Positions 20,401 through 29,036 of a stretch of 64,000 bases of DNA are shown here, piece after piece. This DNA comes from Streptomyces taklimakanensis (GTDB lineage Bacteria; Actinomycetota; Actinomycetes; Streptomycetales; Streptomycetaceae). The notes below the pieces were generated by a model. It was not told where the DNA came from. It saw nothing but the letters and a program-made list of their open reading frames with translations, and searched no databases. Where the stretch lies: assembly GCF_009709575.1 (NCBI RefSeq), contig NZ_WIXO01000001.1:868001-932000 (forward strand), read 5' to 3'. Made by a program: the position numbers and the translations under genes. Numbering within the stretch: position 1 is the first letter of the stretch; the number at the start of each line of letters is the position of its first letter.

Positions 20401-21366
20401 TCAGGTGGCGTCGTCGTAACCGTTCCGTCGGGTCGGGCCGCCGTCGGCGGCGGTGCCGTCGGGCAGCGCGGCGGGAGCCTCGACGGACTCGACCGCGCCG
20501 ACCGTCTCCGGCGCGTGGTCGAGCGGGGCCGCCTCGTCGTCGCTCAGCCCCGCGTACGGGTCCTTGCGCTTGCGCCGGCGGTCGTTGAGCAGACAGATCC
20601 CGACGGCCAGGAAGTACAGCAGGACGATCGGTGCGGCCAGGGCCCCCATGGTCAACGGCTCGCCGCTGGGGGTGGCCACGGCGGCGAACACGGCGATGGA
20701 CACCACCATCCCCCGCCACCAGCCGAGCAGCTTGCGGCCGGTGACGACACCGCCGAGGTTCAGCATCACCAGCACCAGGGGCAGCTCGAAGGCCAGCCCG
20801 AAGACGATCACCATCCGCGTGATGATGTCGAGGAAGTCGTCCAGCGGGACGAGGTTGCCGGTGCCCTCGGGGGTGAACTCGATCAGGGTCGAGGCCATCG
20901 TCGGCAGGACGATGTACGCCAGGTAGGCACCGGCGAGGAAGAGGGGTACACCGGCCGCGACGAAGGACCGCGCGTACTTCTTCTCGTGGCTGTGCAGTCC
21001 GGGGGCGAGGAAGGCCCACAACTGGTAGAGCCAGACCGGGCAGGTGAGCACCACCCCGGTGGTGAGCCCCACCTTGAGCATGACGGTGAAGGGAGCGATC
21101 AGACCGTTGAGGGTGATCTCGGCGCAGGCCTCGCCGTCCTCGGCCGCGCGGCCGAAGCCCTCGGTACAGCCGACGGAGTCGCGGAGGGGCTCGGTGAGGA
21201 AGTCGGCGATCTGCTTGTAGTAGACCAGCCCGACGATGGTGACGGCCAAGACGGCCAGCACCGACTTCATCAGGCGGTTGCGCAGCTCCCGCAGGTGCTC
21301 CGCGAGCGGCATGCGCCCCTCGGGGTCCTTCTGCGGCTTCCCCTGTTTGCGGGCGGACTTGAGCAA
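20401..21366 (-). CDS. tatC: Sec-independent translocase subunit TatC
   Basis: 321-residue integral membrane receptor of the twin-arginine translocation system. The conserved N-terminal MPLAEHLRELRNRL precedes six membrane helices, with the periplasmic-loop region ending LIEFTPEGT and the cytoplasmic FGLAFELPLV segment. A charged tail of about 70 residues follows the last helix. It starts at TTG (LKSARKQ) after GAGGA. It follows tatA by 80 bp; no tatB is adjacent. Confidence 0.97.
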   Translation of the reverse strand: MLKSARKQGKPQKDPEGRMPLAEHLRELRNRLMKSVLAVLAVTIVGLVYYKQIADFLTEPLRDSVGCTEGFGRAAEDGEACAEITLNGLIAPFTVMLKVGLTTGVVLTCPVWLYQLWAFLAPGLHSHEKKYARSFVAAGVPLFLAGAYLAYIVLPTMASTLIEFTPEGTGNLVPLDDFLDIITRMVIVFGLAFELPLVLVMLNLGGVVTGRKLLGWWRGMVVSIAVFAAVATPSGEPLTMGALAAPIVLLYFLAVGICLLNDRRRKRKDPYAGLSDDEAAPLDHAPETVGAVESVEAPAALPDGTAADGGPTRRNGYDDAT

Positions 21367-21446
21367 CCCACGTCCTCGGTGTCAGTGATGGTGTCGGGTG
21401 TCCGGGCACGAGCGACACCGGGCCCGACCGTGGGCCCGGCGTCGGA

Positions 21447-21731
21447 TCAGTTCTTGGCCGTCTGCTGGTTGGGCTCGCTCACCGGACGGGAGCTGGTCAC
21501 GTCACCGGGAGCGGCCTGGATGGTCTTGGGCGCGGCCGTCTGCTGGGCCGAGGCGTCCTGCTGGGCCGACTCGTTCTCGCTCTCCTTCTTCATGGCCTTG
21601 GCCTCGCTCTTGAGGATGCGGGCCGACTTGCCGAGCGAACGGGCCATGTCCGGGAGCTTCTTGGCGCCGAACAGCAGCAGGATGACGAGGAGGATCAGTA
21701 CGATCTCCATGGGCCTCAGATTGCCGATCAT
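21447..21731 (-). CDS. tatA: Sec-independent translocase subunit TatA
   Basis: 94-residue pore-forming Tat subunit: one N-terminal membrane helix (MEIVLILLVILLLFG), the conserved FGAKKLPDMARSLGKSARILKSEAK amphipathic helix, and a hydrophilic Gln/Ala-rich tail. ATG start. First gene of tatA-tatC. Confidence 0.97.
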   Translation of the reverse strand: MIGNLRPMEIVLILLVILLLFGAKKLPDMARSLGKSARILKSEAKAMKKESENESAQQDASAQQTAAPKTIQAAPGDVTSSRPVSEPNQQTAKN

Positions 21732-22043
21732 GTGCCACTACCTTCTCGCCGGGGCGGCGGTCTCCGTGCCTGCCCTACTGATTCGGACGGGCTTCCTCGT
21801 GCTGGTGCGCTGGCAGCGCTGTCAGCGATCGTAACCCCGGGGGGTGAACACGGGGCAATGCCTCTGCGTCATCCCGGTGCCGGCCACGGCCGCCGTCCAC
21901 ACGCCTCTTGAAGAGTACCGCCCCGGCGCCCGAAGCTGGAGAGCGCGGCACCCGATACGTCCCCCGGGACCCCGTATGGTCGCCTCCTCGCGGTTCGGCC
22001 CCGCGCGGTTGCCGGCCGGACCCGCACGGCCGGAATCCGCCGC
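21732..22043. other. 312-bp intergenic region ahead of tatA
   Basis: No convincing gene. It should hold the tatAC promoter on the minus strand; a TAGGGC -10-like hexamer lies about 40 bp from the tatA start. An imperfect palindrome (GCTGGCAGCG/CTGTCAGC) lies near 21808-21828. No further structure is supported. Confidence 0.4.
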
Positions 22044-22247
22044 TCAGGGTTCGGTGACCCGCCCGACCCGCGCCGCCAGCGGAGCCGCGGCCCGCTCCAG
22101 CTCGTCGGCGGCCAGGGCGAGGCGCTCACAGCCGTCACCGACCGCGCGGGCCAGACGCCTCACCTCCAGCCCGACGCGTACGGCCAGGACACCGAGCACG
22201 GCGATTCCGCAGAAGGCGAGCACCAGGAAGAACATCGGCCAGAGCAT
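22044..22247 (-). CDS. Small single-pass membrane protein
   Basis: 67-residue protein with an N-terminal transmembrane helix (WPMFFLVLAFCGIAVLGVLAVRV) and a helical, charged C-terminal half (VRRLARAVGDGCERLALAADELERAA) that could form a coiled coil. It lies 67 bp after pafC on the same strand, an arrangement that suggests co-transcription. The family is unrecognised beyond being conserved-looking; coding potential is supported by codon bias. Confidence 0.65.
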   Translation of the reverse strand: MLWPMFFLVLAFCGIAVLGVLAVRVGLEVRRLARAVGDGCERLALAADELERAAAPLAARVGRVTEP

Positions 22248-22314
22248 GGGGCGAGCGTAGTGGACGCCCCGTCGCCTCCCGCCGTCGGCACGGGCCCGCC
22301 CGGCCCCGGGCCGG

Positions 22315-23277
22315 TCAGTCCCCGTACGCCGCCAGCGCGGCCCGTGCCGCCTCCCGAGCGCTGTCGGCCAGCTCCTTCGGGGAGACGATCCGGCCGTCGC
22401 GCCCCAGCCGCAGGGCCAGCCGGCGCAGGGTGGCCGGATCGGAGGCGCGCAGGGTGATGCGCAGCCCGCCGTCGGACAGTTCTTCGGCGCTGTCGTGGGG
22501 GTAGTACTCGGCGACCCAGCGTCCGCCGGGCCCGACCTCGATGACGACCTCCGGGTCCTCGGCGGAGGGCTGGACCAGTCCCTCGGACAGATCGCGCAGC
22601 TCGATGGGCGGCGGGTCGGCGGGCTCGTCCAACAGCCTGATCTCGGCCACCCGGTCCAGTCGGAAGGTGCGGCGCGCCTCGGTCAGCCGGCACCAGGCCT
22701 CGACGTAGGTGTGACCGACCGCGAACAGCCGGATCGGGTCGATCTCGCGTTCGGTGAGTTCGTCGCGCGCCGGCGAGTAGTAGCGGATCCACAGCCGGCG
22801 CCGCTCGGCGATGGCCCGGTCGACGTCGGCGAAGACCCCGCCCTCGGACTCGAAGGTGACCGACAGCCGGGAGCTGGCCCCGGCGCTCTCCCCCGCCGCC
22901 GTCTCGATCTTGGCGGTGGCGCGCTGGAGGGCCTCGCGGTCGCTCTCGCGCAGCCCCGGCAGGGTGGCGACGGCCCGCGCGGCGACCAGCAGGGCGGTGG
23001 CCTCGTCGGCGGCCAGCCGCAGCGGCTCGCCGGTGCCGGAGCCGACCGCGTCGGCGTTGTGCCACCAGATGCGCTCGCCGTCGGTGTCGATGTCCAGCAG
23101 GTCGCCGCCGCGGAAGCTGGTGCCGCACATCGGCAGGACGTGGAGGTCGGAGATCAGTTCGTCGGTGGTGATGCCGAAGGCGCGGGCGACGTCCTCCACG
23201 CGGGCGCCGGGACGCTCGCGCAGGTAGGTCACCAGGGACAGCATCCGGCGCGTCTGGTCGATGGCGTTGGCGGCCAT
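22315..23277 (-). CDS. pafC: WYL-domain regulator PafC
   Basis: 320-residue transcriptional regulator with an N-terminal winged HTH (RMLSLVTYLRERPGARVEDVARAFGITTDELISDL) and a WYL domain (WIRYYSPARDELTEREIDPIRLFAVGHTYVEAWC) plus the C-terminal WCX extension. In mycobacteria PafB and PafC act together as the activator of the RecA-independent DNA damage response. It starts 13 bp after pafB. The start was set at the ATG of MAANAIDQTRR. Confidence 0.93.
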   Translation of the reverse strand: MAANAIDQTRRMLSLVTYLRERPGARVEDVARAFGITTDELISDLHVLPMCGTSFRGGDLLDIDTDGERIWWHNADAVGSGTGEPLRLAADEATALLVAARAVATLPGLRESDREALQRATAKIETAAGESAGASSRLSVTFESEGGVFADVDRAIAERRRLWIRYYSPARDELTEREIDPIRLFAVGHTYVEAWCRLTEARRTFRLDRVAEIRLLDEPADPPPIELRDLSEGLVQPSAEDPEVVIEVGPGGRWVAEYYPHDSAEELSDGGLRITLRASDPATLRRLALRLGRDGRIVSPKELADSAREAARAALAAYGD

Positions 23278-23290
23278 GGGTGCCCCCTCC

Positions 23291-24277
23291 TCAGTCCTTG
23301 GCGACGGCGCGCAGCCGGTCCACCACGTCGGCCCGCAGCTCGGCGGGCTCCAGCACCACCACGTCCGGCCCGAACTCCACCAGCCAGGCGTCCAGCCCGT
23401 GGCCGTAGGGGATCTCCAGCTCGTCCCAGCCGTCCCCGACGTCCCGTGTCTCGGTCGCCCGGGCCCGCAGCGGGTAGCCGGCGCCCTGCCGCAGCCGGAT
23501 GCGGGCGGTGGCGGTGGCGATCTCCCCGGCCCAGCGCTCGACGGTCTCGCGCACGGTGACGTGGTCGGGCACCTCGGCGGTGTAGGTCCCGGCACGGGAG
23601 CGGACCGGGCCGGTGATGCGGGAGAGCCGGAAGACCCGCTCGGCCCCGCGGTCCCGGTCGAAGCCCGCCAGGTACCAGTGACCGCGCCAGCACTCCAGGG
23701 TCCACGGTTCGACGTGCCGGGTCTCGGGGCGGGCGGCGTTGGACTTGCGGTAGGCGAAGGTGACCGGGCGCCGGTCGCGGCAGGCGACCATCAGCGGCTC
23801 GAAGGCCGGCTCACGGGTGGGGATGCGCGGTTCCAGGGCGCTGTGGCCGCCGTAGGGGTCGTCCTCGACCTCGTCGGCCAGCGGCATGCCGGCGGCCCGC
23901 AGCTTCTGCAGGGCACCGCTGGCGGCCCCGGCGAGGCGGGCCTGCTGCCAGACCTTGGCGGCCAGGGTGAGGGCGGCGGCCTCCTCGGCGTCCAGGGCGA
24001 CCGGCGGCAGCCGGTTGCTGTCACGACGGGCCTGGTAGGCGATCTCGCCGTCCAGGTTCTCCACCGTCTCGATGACCAGCCCCAGCTCGCGCAGGTCGTC
24101 CTTGTCGCGCTCGAACATCCGGTTGAAGGCGTCCTCGCTCCCGGTCCGGCCCGGACCCCCGCCGACCTCCAGGTACGCCTCGATCGACGCCCGCAGCTCG
24201 CGTTTGGTCAGTGGGCGGCGGGTCCCCAGCAGGCACAGCGCCAGGTTCATCAGCCGTTCGGCCTTGGCAATGGCCAT
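23291..24277 (-). CDS. pafB: WYL-domain regulator PafB
   Basis: 328-residue partner of PafC with the same architecture: winged HTH (RLMNLALCLLGTRRPLTKRELRASI), WYL domain (VTFAYRKSNAARPETRHVEPWTLECWRGHWYLAGFD) and WCX domain. Together the two form the DNA damage-responsive activator known from mycobacteria. ATG start after GAGAGAGGG. The next gene upstream, an FKBP isomerase, is separated by a strong terminator, so pafBC has its own promoter. Confidence 0.93.
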   Translation of the reverse strand: MAIAKAERLMNLALCLLGTRRPLTKRELRASIEAYLEVGGGPGRTGSEDAFNRMFERDKDDLRELGLVIETVENLDGEIAYQARRDSNRLPPVALDAEEAAALTLAAKVWQQARLAGAASGALQKLRAAGMPLADEVEDDPYGGHSALEPRIPTREPAFEPLMVACRDRRPVTFAYRKSNAARPETRHVEPWTLECWRGHWYLAGFDRDRGAERVFRLSRITGPVRSRAGTYTAEVPDHVTVRETVERWAGEIATATARIRLRQGAGYPLRARATETRDVGDGWDELEIPYGHGLDAWLVEFGPDVVVLEPAELRADVVDRLRAVAKD

Positions 24278-24341
24278 CGACGCCCTCTCTCGTGCTCGTC
24301 CCGGCTCGACCGTACCGCTCCGGGGACACCGGGCACAAAGC

Positions 24342-24371
24342 CGGGGCCCAAGCCGTTCGGCTCGGGCCCCG
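24342..24371 (-). terminator. Terminator after the FKBP gene
   Basis: CGGGGCCC (24342-24349) pairs with GGGCCCCG (24364-24371) and the inner AGCC/GGCT extends the stem around a 4-base loop; on the minus strand it is followed by CTTTG. It lies 29 bp after the FKBP stop codon. Confidence 0.75.
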
Positions 24372-24399
24372 ACGGGTGCGTACGCGCTCCGGGAGCGGC

Positions 24400-24771
24400 T
24401 CAGACGGCGACCAGGTCGCAGACGAAGATGAGCGTCTCGCCCGGCTTGATCCGGCCACCGGCGCCGCGGTCGCCGTAGGCCAGGTGGGGCGGGATGGTCA
24501 GCTGGCGACGGCCGCCGACCCTCATGCCCTGCACGCCGCGGTCCCAGCCGGCGATGACCTGGCCGACGCCCAACTGGAACTGGAGCGGCGTACCGCGGTT
24601 CCAGCTGGCGTCGAACTCCTCGCCGGTGGAGAAGGCGACGCCCACGTAGTGCACGGAGACGCGGTCCCCGGCCTTGGCGACGGGACCGTCGCCCTCCCAG
24701 ATGTCCTTGATCTCCAGGTCCGCCGGGGGCTCGCCGCCCGGGAAGTCGATCTCGGGCTTGTCGATGCTCAC
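24400..24771 (-). CDS. FKBP-type peptidyl-prolyl isomerase
   Basis: 123-residue cytoplasmic FKBP domain protein that speeds cis-trans isomerisation of prolyl bonds. Signature residues: VHYVGVAFSTGEEFDASW, VIAGWDRGVQGMRVGGRRQLTIPPHLAYGDRG and the final TLIFVCDLV. GTG start behind AGGAG. Followed by a terminator and then pafBC. Confidence 0.95.
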   Translation of the reverse strand: MSIDKPEIDFPGGEPPADLEIKDIWEGDGPVAKAGDRVSVHYVGVAFSTGEEFDASWNRGTPLQFQLGVGQVIAGWDRGVQGMRVGGRRQLTIPPHLAYGDRGAGGRIKPGETLIFVCDLVAV

Positions 24772-24853
24772 GAAAAGGCTCCTACGAAGTTTCTACCGGT
24801 CAACCGTGCCAGTCTCGCAGACCCGGCCGGCCGCCGACGTCCCAGGCGGCCCG

Positions 24854-25885
24854 TCAGACCTTGCCGACGATGTCGACGGAGAAGACCAGGGTGTTCTTCG
24901 CCAGCTCCGACTGCGGGTTGCCGCCGTAGGCCAGCTCCGGCGGGATGACCAGCAGGACGCGGTCACCGACCTTCTTGCCGACCAGGCCCTGGTCCCAGCC
25001 CTTGACGACCGAGCCGGTGCCGATCTGGAAGGCCGTGGCGCCTCCGTGGTCCCAGGAGGAGTCGAACTTCTCGCCGTCCTCCCACTTGACCCCGGTGTAC
25101 TGGACGATCAGGCCGTCACCGGCCTCGACCTCGGGGCCGTCGCCCTCGATCAGCACCTGCTGCTTCAGCTCTCCGGGGGCCTTCTCCCCCTTGGGGACGG
25201 TGATGGTGGCGGCCTTCCCCTTCTCCGCCTTCACCTCCGGCATGCCCGGTTCGGGCTCGGCCTGCTCCCCGTCGGCCTCGGCCTTGGCGTCGGCCTTGGC
25301 GGCGGCCGCGGGGTCGACCACCCAGACCATGCCGTCCGACTCCTGGATCCCGGCCTGCGGGTTGAGTCGGTCGCCGATGATCGCCTTGGCCGTGCCCTCG
25401 ACCAGGACGCGACTGCCGGTGCGCTTGCCGACCAGGGCGTCCATCACCGAGTCGGGCAGCGTCTGCTGCTGCTCGCCGAGACGGACGACCAACTGGGTGT
25501 GGGCGTCGCCCTCGGCGGAGGCTCCGGCCTGCTGGTTCCAGGTGTTGATCAGTTCCTGGTCGTTGCCGGTCATGCGGGCGTAGACGTCCAACCGGACGTA
25601 GTCGCCCTCGGCCATCTCGTCGCCCTCGCCTTCCGCGAGGGTGCGCACGGCGGCCTTGTCGGGGGCCTCGGCGTCCTCCGGAACGGTGATCTTCGGTTCC
25701 TCTCCGACCTTGCCGGCGACCTTCACCGAGGCGGCGGAGCCGTCGGATCCGTCGGAGCCGTCGCCCTCGGAGCCGCAGGCGGCGGTGAACAGCAGGGCGG
25801 GCACGACCAGGGCCGCGGCGACACGGCGGCCGAGCGTCGTGAGGGGGCGGGGGTGTGGGGGGCGTCCCCCTGGGGTTTGCAGCAT
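24854..25885 (-). CDS. FKBP-type peptidyl-prolyl isomerase lipoprotein
   Basis: 343-residue exported lipoprotein. A signal peptide with lipobox FTAAC (Cys37) is followed by an acidic linker. A divergent first FKBP-like half (about 95-190: GDYVRLDVYARMTGNDQELINTW) precedes a Glu/Lys/Pro linker and a complete C-terminal FKBP domain (VQYTGVKWEDGEKFDSSWDHGG, KGWDQGLVGKKVGDRVLLVIPPELAYGG). It should assist folding outside the membrane. The annotated ATG has no ribosome site; a start some codons downstream is possible. Confidence 0.88.
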   Translation of the reverse strand: MLQTPGGRPPHPRPLTTLGRRVAAALVVPALLFTAACGSEGDGSDGSDGSAASVKVAGKVGEEPKITVPEDAEAPDKAAVRTLAEGEGDEMAEGDYVRLDVYARMTGNDQELINTWNQQAGASAEGDAHTQLVVRLGEQQQTLPDSVMDALVGKRTGSRVLVEGTAKAIIGDRLNPQAGIQESDGMVWVVDPAAAAKADAKAEADGEQAEPEPGMPEVKAEKGKAATITVPKGEKAPGELKQQVLIEGDGPEVEAGDGLIVQYTGVKWEDGEKFDSSWDHGGATAFQIGTGSVVKGWDQGLVGKKVGDRVLLVIPPELAYGGNPQSELAKNTLVFSVDIVGKV

Positions 25886-26055
25886 CAGTCCAACTCGTGG
25901 TGTAGGAGGTGTCCGGGCGTTCCGGGCGTGTCGGCCACTCTAGAGGCCGCCCGGCCCTCTTCCCAGAACTCGCGGAAGGACCGATTTCGTTCCCGCCCGC
26001 GCCATGCCGACCGCTCCCCGGACGTCGGGAGCGGTCCGCGCGGCCCGGGTGGGCT

Positions 26056-26087
26056 CCGGGGGTCCGCGGCCGGCCGCGGACCCCCGG
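26056..26087 (-). terminator. Terminator after pafA
   Basis: Perfect 15-bp stem (26056-26070 with 26073-26087) three bases beyond the pafA stop codon. A very stable GC hairpin without a clear U tract. Confidence 0.75.
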
Positions 26088-26090
26088 GGC

Positions 26091-27452
26091 TCACATTCCG
26101 GCGATGAGCTTCTCCACCCGCTCGTCCACCGAACGGAAGGGGTCCTTGCACAACACCGTGCGCTGGGCCTGGTCGTTCAGCTTCAGGTGCACCCAGTCGA
26201 CGGTGAAGTCGCGGCGCTGCTCCTGGGCCCGACGGATGAAGTCGCCGCGCAACCTGGCGCGGGTGTTCTGCGGCGGTACGGATTTGCCCTCGAAGATCTT
26301 GAGGTCGTTGCAGACCCTGGCCGCCTGCCCCTTGCGCTCCAACAGGTAGTACAGGCCCCTGCGGCGGTGGATGTCGTGGTACGCGAGGTCTATCTGGGCG
26401 ACCCTCGGGTGCGACATGGTGATGTTGTTCTTGGCCCGGTACCGCTCGATGAGCTGGTGTTTCATCACCCAGTCGATCTCGGTGGCGACCTTGTCCAACT
26501 CCTGGGTCTCGATCGCGTCCAGGGTGCGGCCCCACAGTTCCAGGACCCGGTCCACCACTCCGGTGCGGATGCCGCGACGCTCGCAGAAGTCGACGGCCTT
26601 CTCGTAGTACTCCCGCTGCACCTCCAGCGCGGACGCCTCGCGCCCGTTGGCCAGTCGGACCTTCCGCCGGCCGGTGGTGTCGTGGCTGACCTCGCGGATG
26701 GCCCGGATCGGGTTCTCCAGGGTGAGGTCGCGCATGACCGTGCCCGCCTCGATCATGCGCAGCACCAGGTCGGTGGAGCCGACCTTGAGCAGCGTGGTCG
26801 TCTCGGACATGTTGGAGTCGCCGACGATGACGTGCAGGCGCCGGTAGCGCTCGGCGTCGGCGTGCGGCTCGTCGCGGGTGTTGATGATCGGGCGGGAGCG
26901 GGTCGTCGCGGAGCTGACGCCCTCCCAGATGTGCTCGGCGCGCTGGCTGACGCAGTAGACCGCGCCGCGCGGCGTCTGGAGCACCTTGCCCGCCCCGCTG
27001 ATCAGTTGCCGGGTGACCAGGAACGGGATGAGGACGTCCGCCAGGCGGGAGAACTCCCCGTGCCGGGCCACGAGGTAGTTCTCGTGGCAGCCGTAGGAGT
27101 TGCCCGCGGAGTCGGTGTTGTTCTTGAACAGGTAGACGTCGCCCGCGATCCCCTCCTCGTGCAGACGGCGTTCGGCGTCGACGAGGAGCCCCTCCAGGAT
27201 GCGTTCGCCGGCCTTGTCGTGGGTGACCAGTTCGATCACGTCGTCACACTCCGGAGTGGCGTACTCCGGGTGCGAGCCCACGTCCAGGTACAGGCGCGCG
27301 CCGTTGCGGAGGAAGACGTTGCTGCTGCGGCCCCATGACACGACACGGCGGAAGAGGTACCGCGCCACCTCGTCAGGAGACAGGCGCCGCTGCCCCCGGA
27401 ACGTACACGTGACGCCGTACTCGTTCTCCAGTCCGAAGATTCGGCGGTCCAT
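26091..27452 (-). CDS. pafA: Pup-protein ligase PafA
   Basis: 453-residue ligase that activates the C-terminal glutamate of Pup with ATP and joins it to substrate lysines. Glutamine-synthetase-like fold: [13 protein letters not shown] (metal-binding Glu9), [17 protein letters not shown] with the catalytic Asp57, [15 protein letters not shown] and [28 protein letters not shown]. It lacks the extra loop seen in Dop. ATG start; a CCACCGG/CCGGTGG hairpin lies about 20 bases before it (27473-27492). Confidence 0.96.
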   Translation of the reverse strand: MDRRIFGLENEYGVTCTFRGQRRLSPDEVARYLFRRVVSWGRSSNVFLRNGARLYLDVGSHPEYATPECDDVIELVTHDKAGERILEGLLVDAERRLHEEGIAGDVYLFKNNTDSAGNSYGCHENYLVARHGEFSRLADVLIPFLVTRQLISGAGKVLQTPRGAVYCVSQRAEHIWEGVSSATTRSRPIINTRDEPHADAERYRRLHVIVGDSNMSETTTLLKVGSTDLVLRMIEAGTVMRDLTLENPIRAIREVSHDTTGRRKVRLANGREASALEVQREYYEKAVDFCERRGIRTGVVDRVLELWGRTLDAIETQELDKVATEIDWVMKHQLIERYRAKNNITMSHPRVAQIDLAYHDIHRRRGLYYLLERKGQAARVCNDLKIFEGKSVPPQNTRARLRGDFIRRAQEQRRDFTVDWVHLKLNDQAQRTVLCKDPFRSVDERVEKLIAGM

Positions 27453-27612
27453 CAGACTCCTCACGAGGGAACCACCGGTTTTGGCCGGTGGACAAGGATC
27501 ATTCCCCGATGCGTGGTGGTTTACGTCAGTCCCGAGGGCTCGGTCCGTCCGGACCGCGGCCTCCGGGACGGAAGCCCCCCTTCCGCGAGCGGGAGCGGAG
27601 TCATGAGGAACA

Positions 27613-28878
27613 TTACGCCCGGAATCCGGTTCCGGAACCGGATTCGACGCTCCCCGTGTCATCGGTTTCCACCCGGCCGAGGGCGTCGCCGGACCGCGGC
27701 GCCGCGGGAGCCGTCAGGACGCGACGGGTCGCGAGCAGCACGAGCAGGGCGGTGAGGCCGCCGGCGCCCGCCACGCAGAAGCCCGCGGCCGTCCCGCCGT
27801 GTTCCACCACCGGCCCCACCACGGCCGTGCCCGCGGCCGCGCCGACGCCGAAGGCGGTCACCAGCCAGGAGAACGCCTCGGTGACCGTGCCCGTGGGCGC
27901 GTGGCGGTCCACCACGACGAAGGCACAGGCGAGGGCGGGGGCCAGGAAGAGACCCGCGACCCCGGCCAGAACGGTCATCGTCGCCGGGGCGGGCACCAGG
28001 GCCAGCGGCAGGTAGCCGGCGGCCAGGGCGGCCACCAGGACGCGCAACCGCGTCTCGGGCTCCCCGGCCCACCCCCGCGCGCCGTAGACCACCCCTCCCA
28101 CCAGCGCGCCGGCGCCGAGGGCGGAGAGCAGATAGCTGGAGATCAGGCCGTCGCCCCGGTCGTCGGCGTAGGCCACGGCGGCCACCGCGATCGAGCCCAA
28201 CGCGAGGCCGACGAAGAAGAAGGCGCCGAGCAGGGAGCGCAGGCCGCCCGAGCGCAGGGCGCCCAGCCAGTGCGCCTCGCGCGGGGCCGACCGCCAGAGG
28301 CGGGACGGCGGCGAGACCACCACGGACAGGGCCCCCACCACCCCGAGCACGTTGATCACCAGCAGGGCCGCCGCCTCGCTCCGGAACGCCACCAGCACGG
28401 TGACGACCAACGGACCGACGGTGAACAGCACCTCCTGGGCGACCGCGTCCAACGCGTAGGCGGCGTGCACCCGGTCGGACCGCCCCAGGACGCTGGGCCA
28501 CAGGGCGCGCAGTCCGCCCTCCAGAGGAGGCGTGAAGAAGCCGGCGACGACCATCGTGGCGTGGGCCAGGGGCAACGGGTCGATGCCGACCAGGGCGAAG
28601 ACGGCCATGCCGAGCCCGGAGAGCAGCGCGGAGGGCAGCATCACCCTCGGCTGACCCCACAGGTCCACGGCGCGGCCCAGCAGGGGCTGGCCGACCGCGT
28701 TGGACAGGCCGTAGACGGCCGACAGCACGCCCGCCAGGGTGTAGCCGCCGCCCTCGGCCCGGGTGAACAGCACGATTGCCAGGGCCGCGGTGGCGTTCGG
28801 CAACCGTCCGACCAGGGTCCCCGCGAGCAGCCGCACCGCGTGCCTGGCGCGCAACAACTCGACGTAGCCCGTCGCCAT
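27613..28878 (-). CDS. MFS transporter
   Basis: 421-residue major facilitator superfamily transporter with about 12 membrane helices and no recognisable substrate motif; the [17 protein letters not shown] segment matches the loop 2-3 MFS signature. Start at ATG after AGGAG; an ATG 26 codons upstream falls inside the probable operator. It sits between pafA and prcA and is divergent from a LacI-type regulator that probably controls it. The stop is TAA, and a perfect 24-bp palindrome lies in its last codons. Confidence 0.87.
   Translation of the reverse strand: MATGYVELLRARHAVRLLAGTLVGRLPNATAALAIVLFTRAEGGGYTLAGVLSAVYGLSNAVGQPLLGRAVDLWGQPRVMLPSALLSGLGMAVFALVGIDPLPLAHATMVVAGFFTPPLEGGLRALWPSVLGRSDRVHAAYALDAVAQEVLFTVGPLVVTVLVAFRSEAAALLVINVLGVVGALSVVVSPPSRLWRSAPREAHWLGALRSGGLRSLLGAFFFVGLALGSIAVAAVAYADDRGDGLISSYLLSALGAGALVGGVVYGARGWAGEPETRLRVLVAALAAGYLPLALVPAPATMTVLAGVAGLFLAPALACAFVVVDRHAPTGTVTEAFSWLVTAFGVGAAAGTAVVGPVVEHGGTAAGFCVAGAGGLTALLVLLATRRVLTAPAAPRSGDALGRVETDDTGSVESGSGTGFRA
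27622..27645. repeat. Perfect 24-bp palindrome at the 3' end of the MFS gene
   Basis: A perfect inverted repeat centred at 27633/27634 (half-site GAATCCGGTTCC) covers the last codons of the MFS gene (SGSGTGFR). Could be a terminator stem inside the coding region or a protein-binding site. Confidence 0.7.
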
Positions 28879-28925
28879 GCCTGGCTCCTCTCCTGCCGGT
28901 CCCCACCGGCGGACCCCTTGAGTGA

Positions 28926-28952
28926 TACGTATAACTTCCCGGGTAATACGTA
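28926..28952. promoter_or_regulatory. Candidate operator between MFS and LacI-type genes
   Basis: Two TACGTA hexamers (28926-28931 and 28947-28952) end an imperfect inverted repeat (TACGTATAA ... TTATACGTA type arms) 27 bp long and unusually AT-rich for this genome, in the 158-bp divergent promoter region. LacI-type regulators usually bind such sites next to their own gene. Confidence 0.55.
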
Positions 28953-29036
28953 CCATGAGGCAGCCTCGGGGTCCACGCCCCCTTCTCTTCCCCGCCCCCG
29001 TCCCACCCGATGTCCCACCCGATCAGGAGCCGGCCA

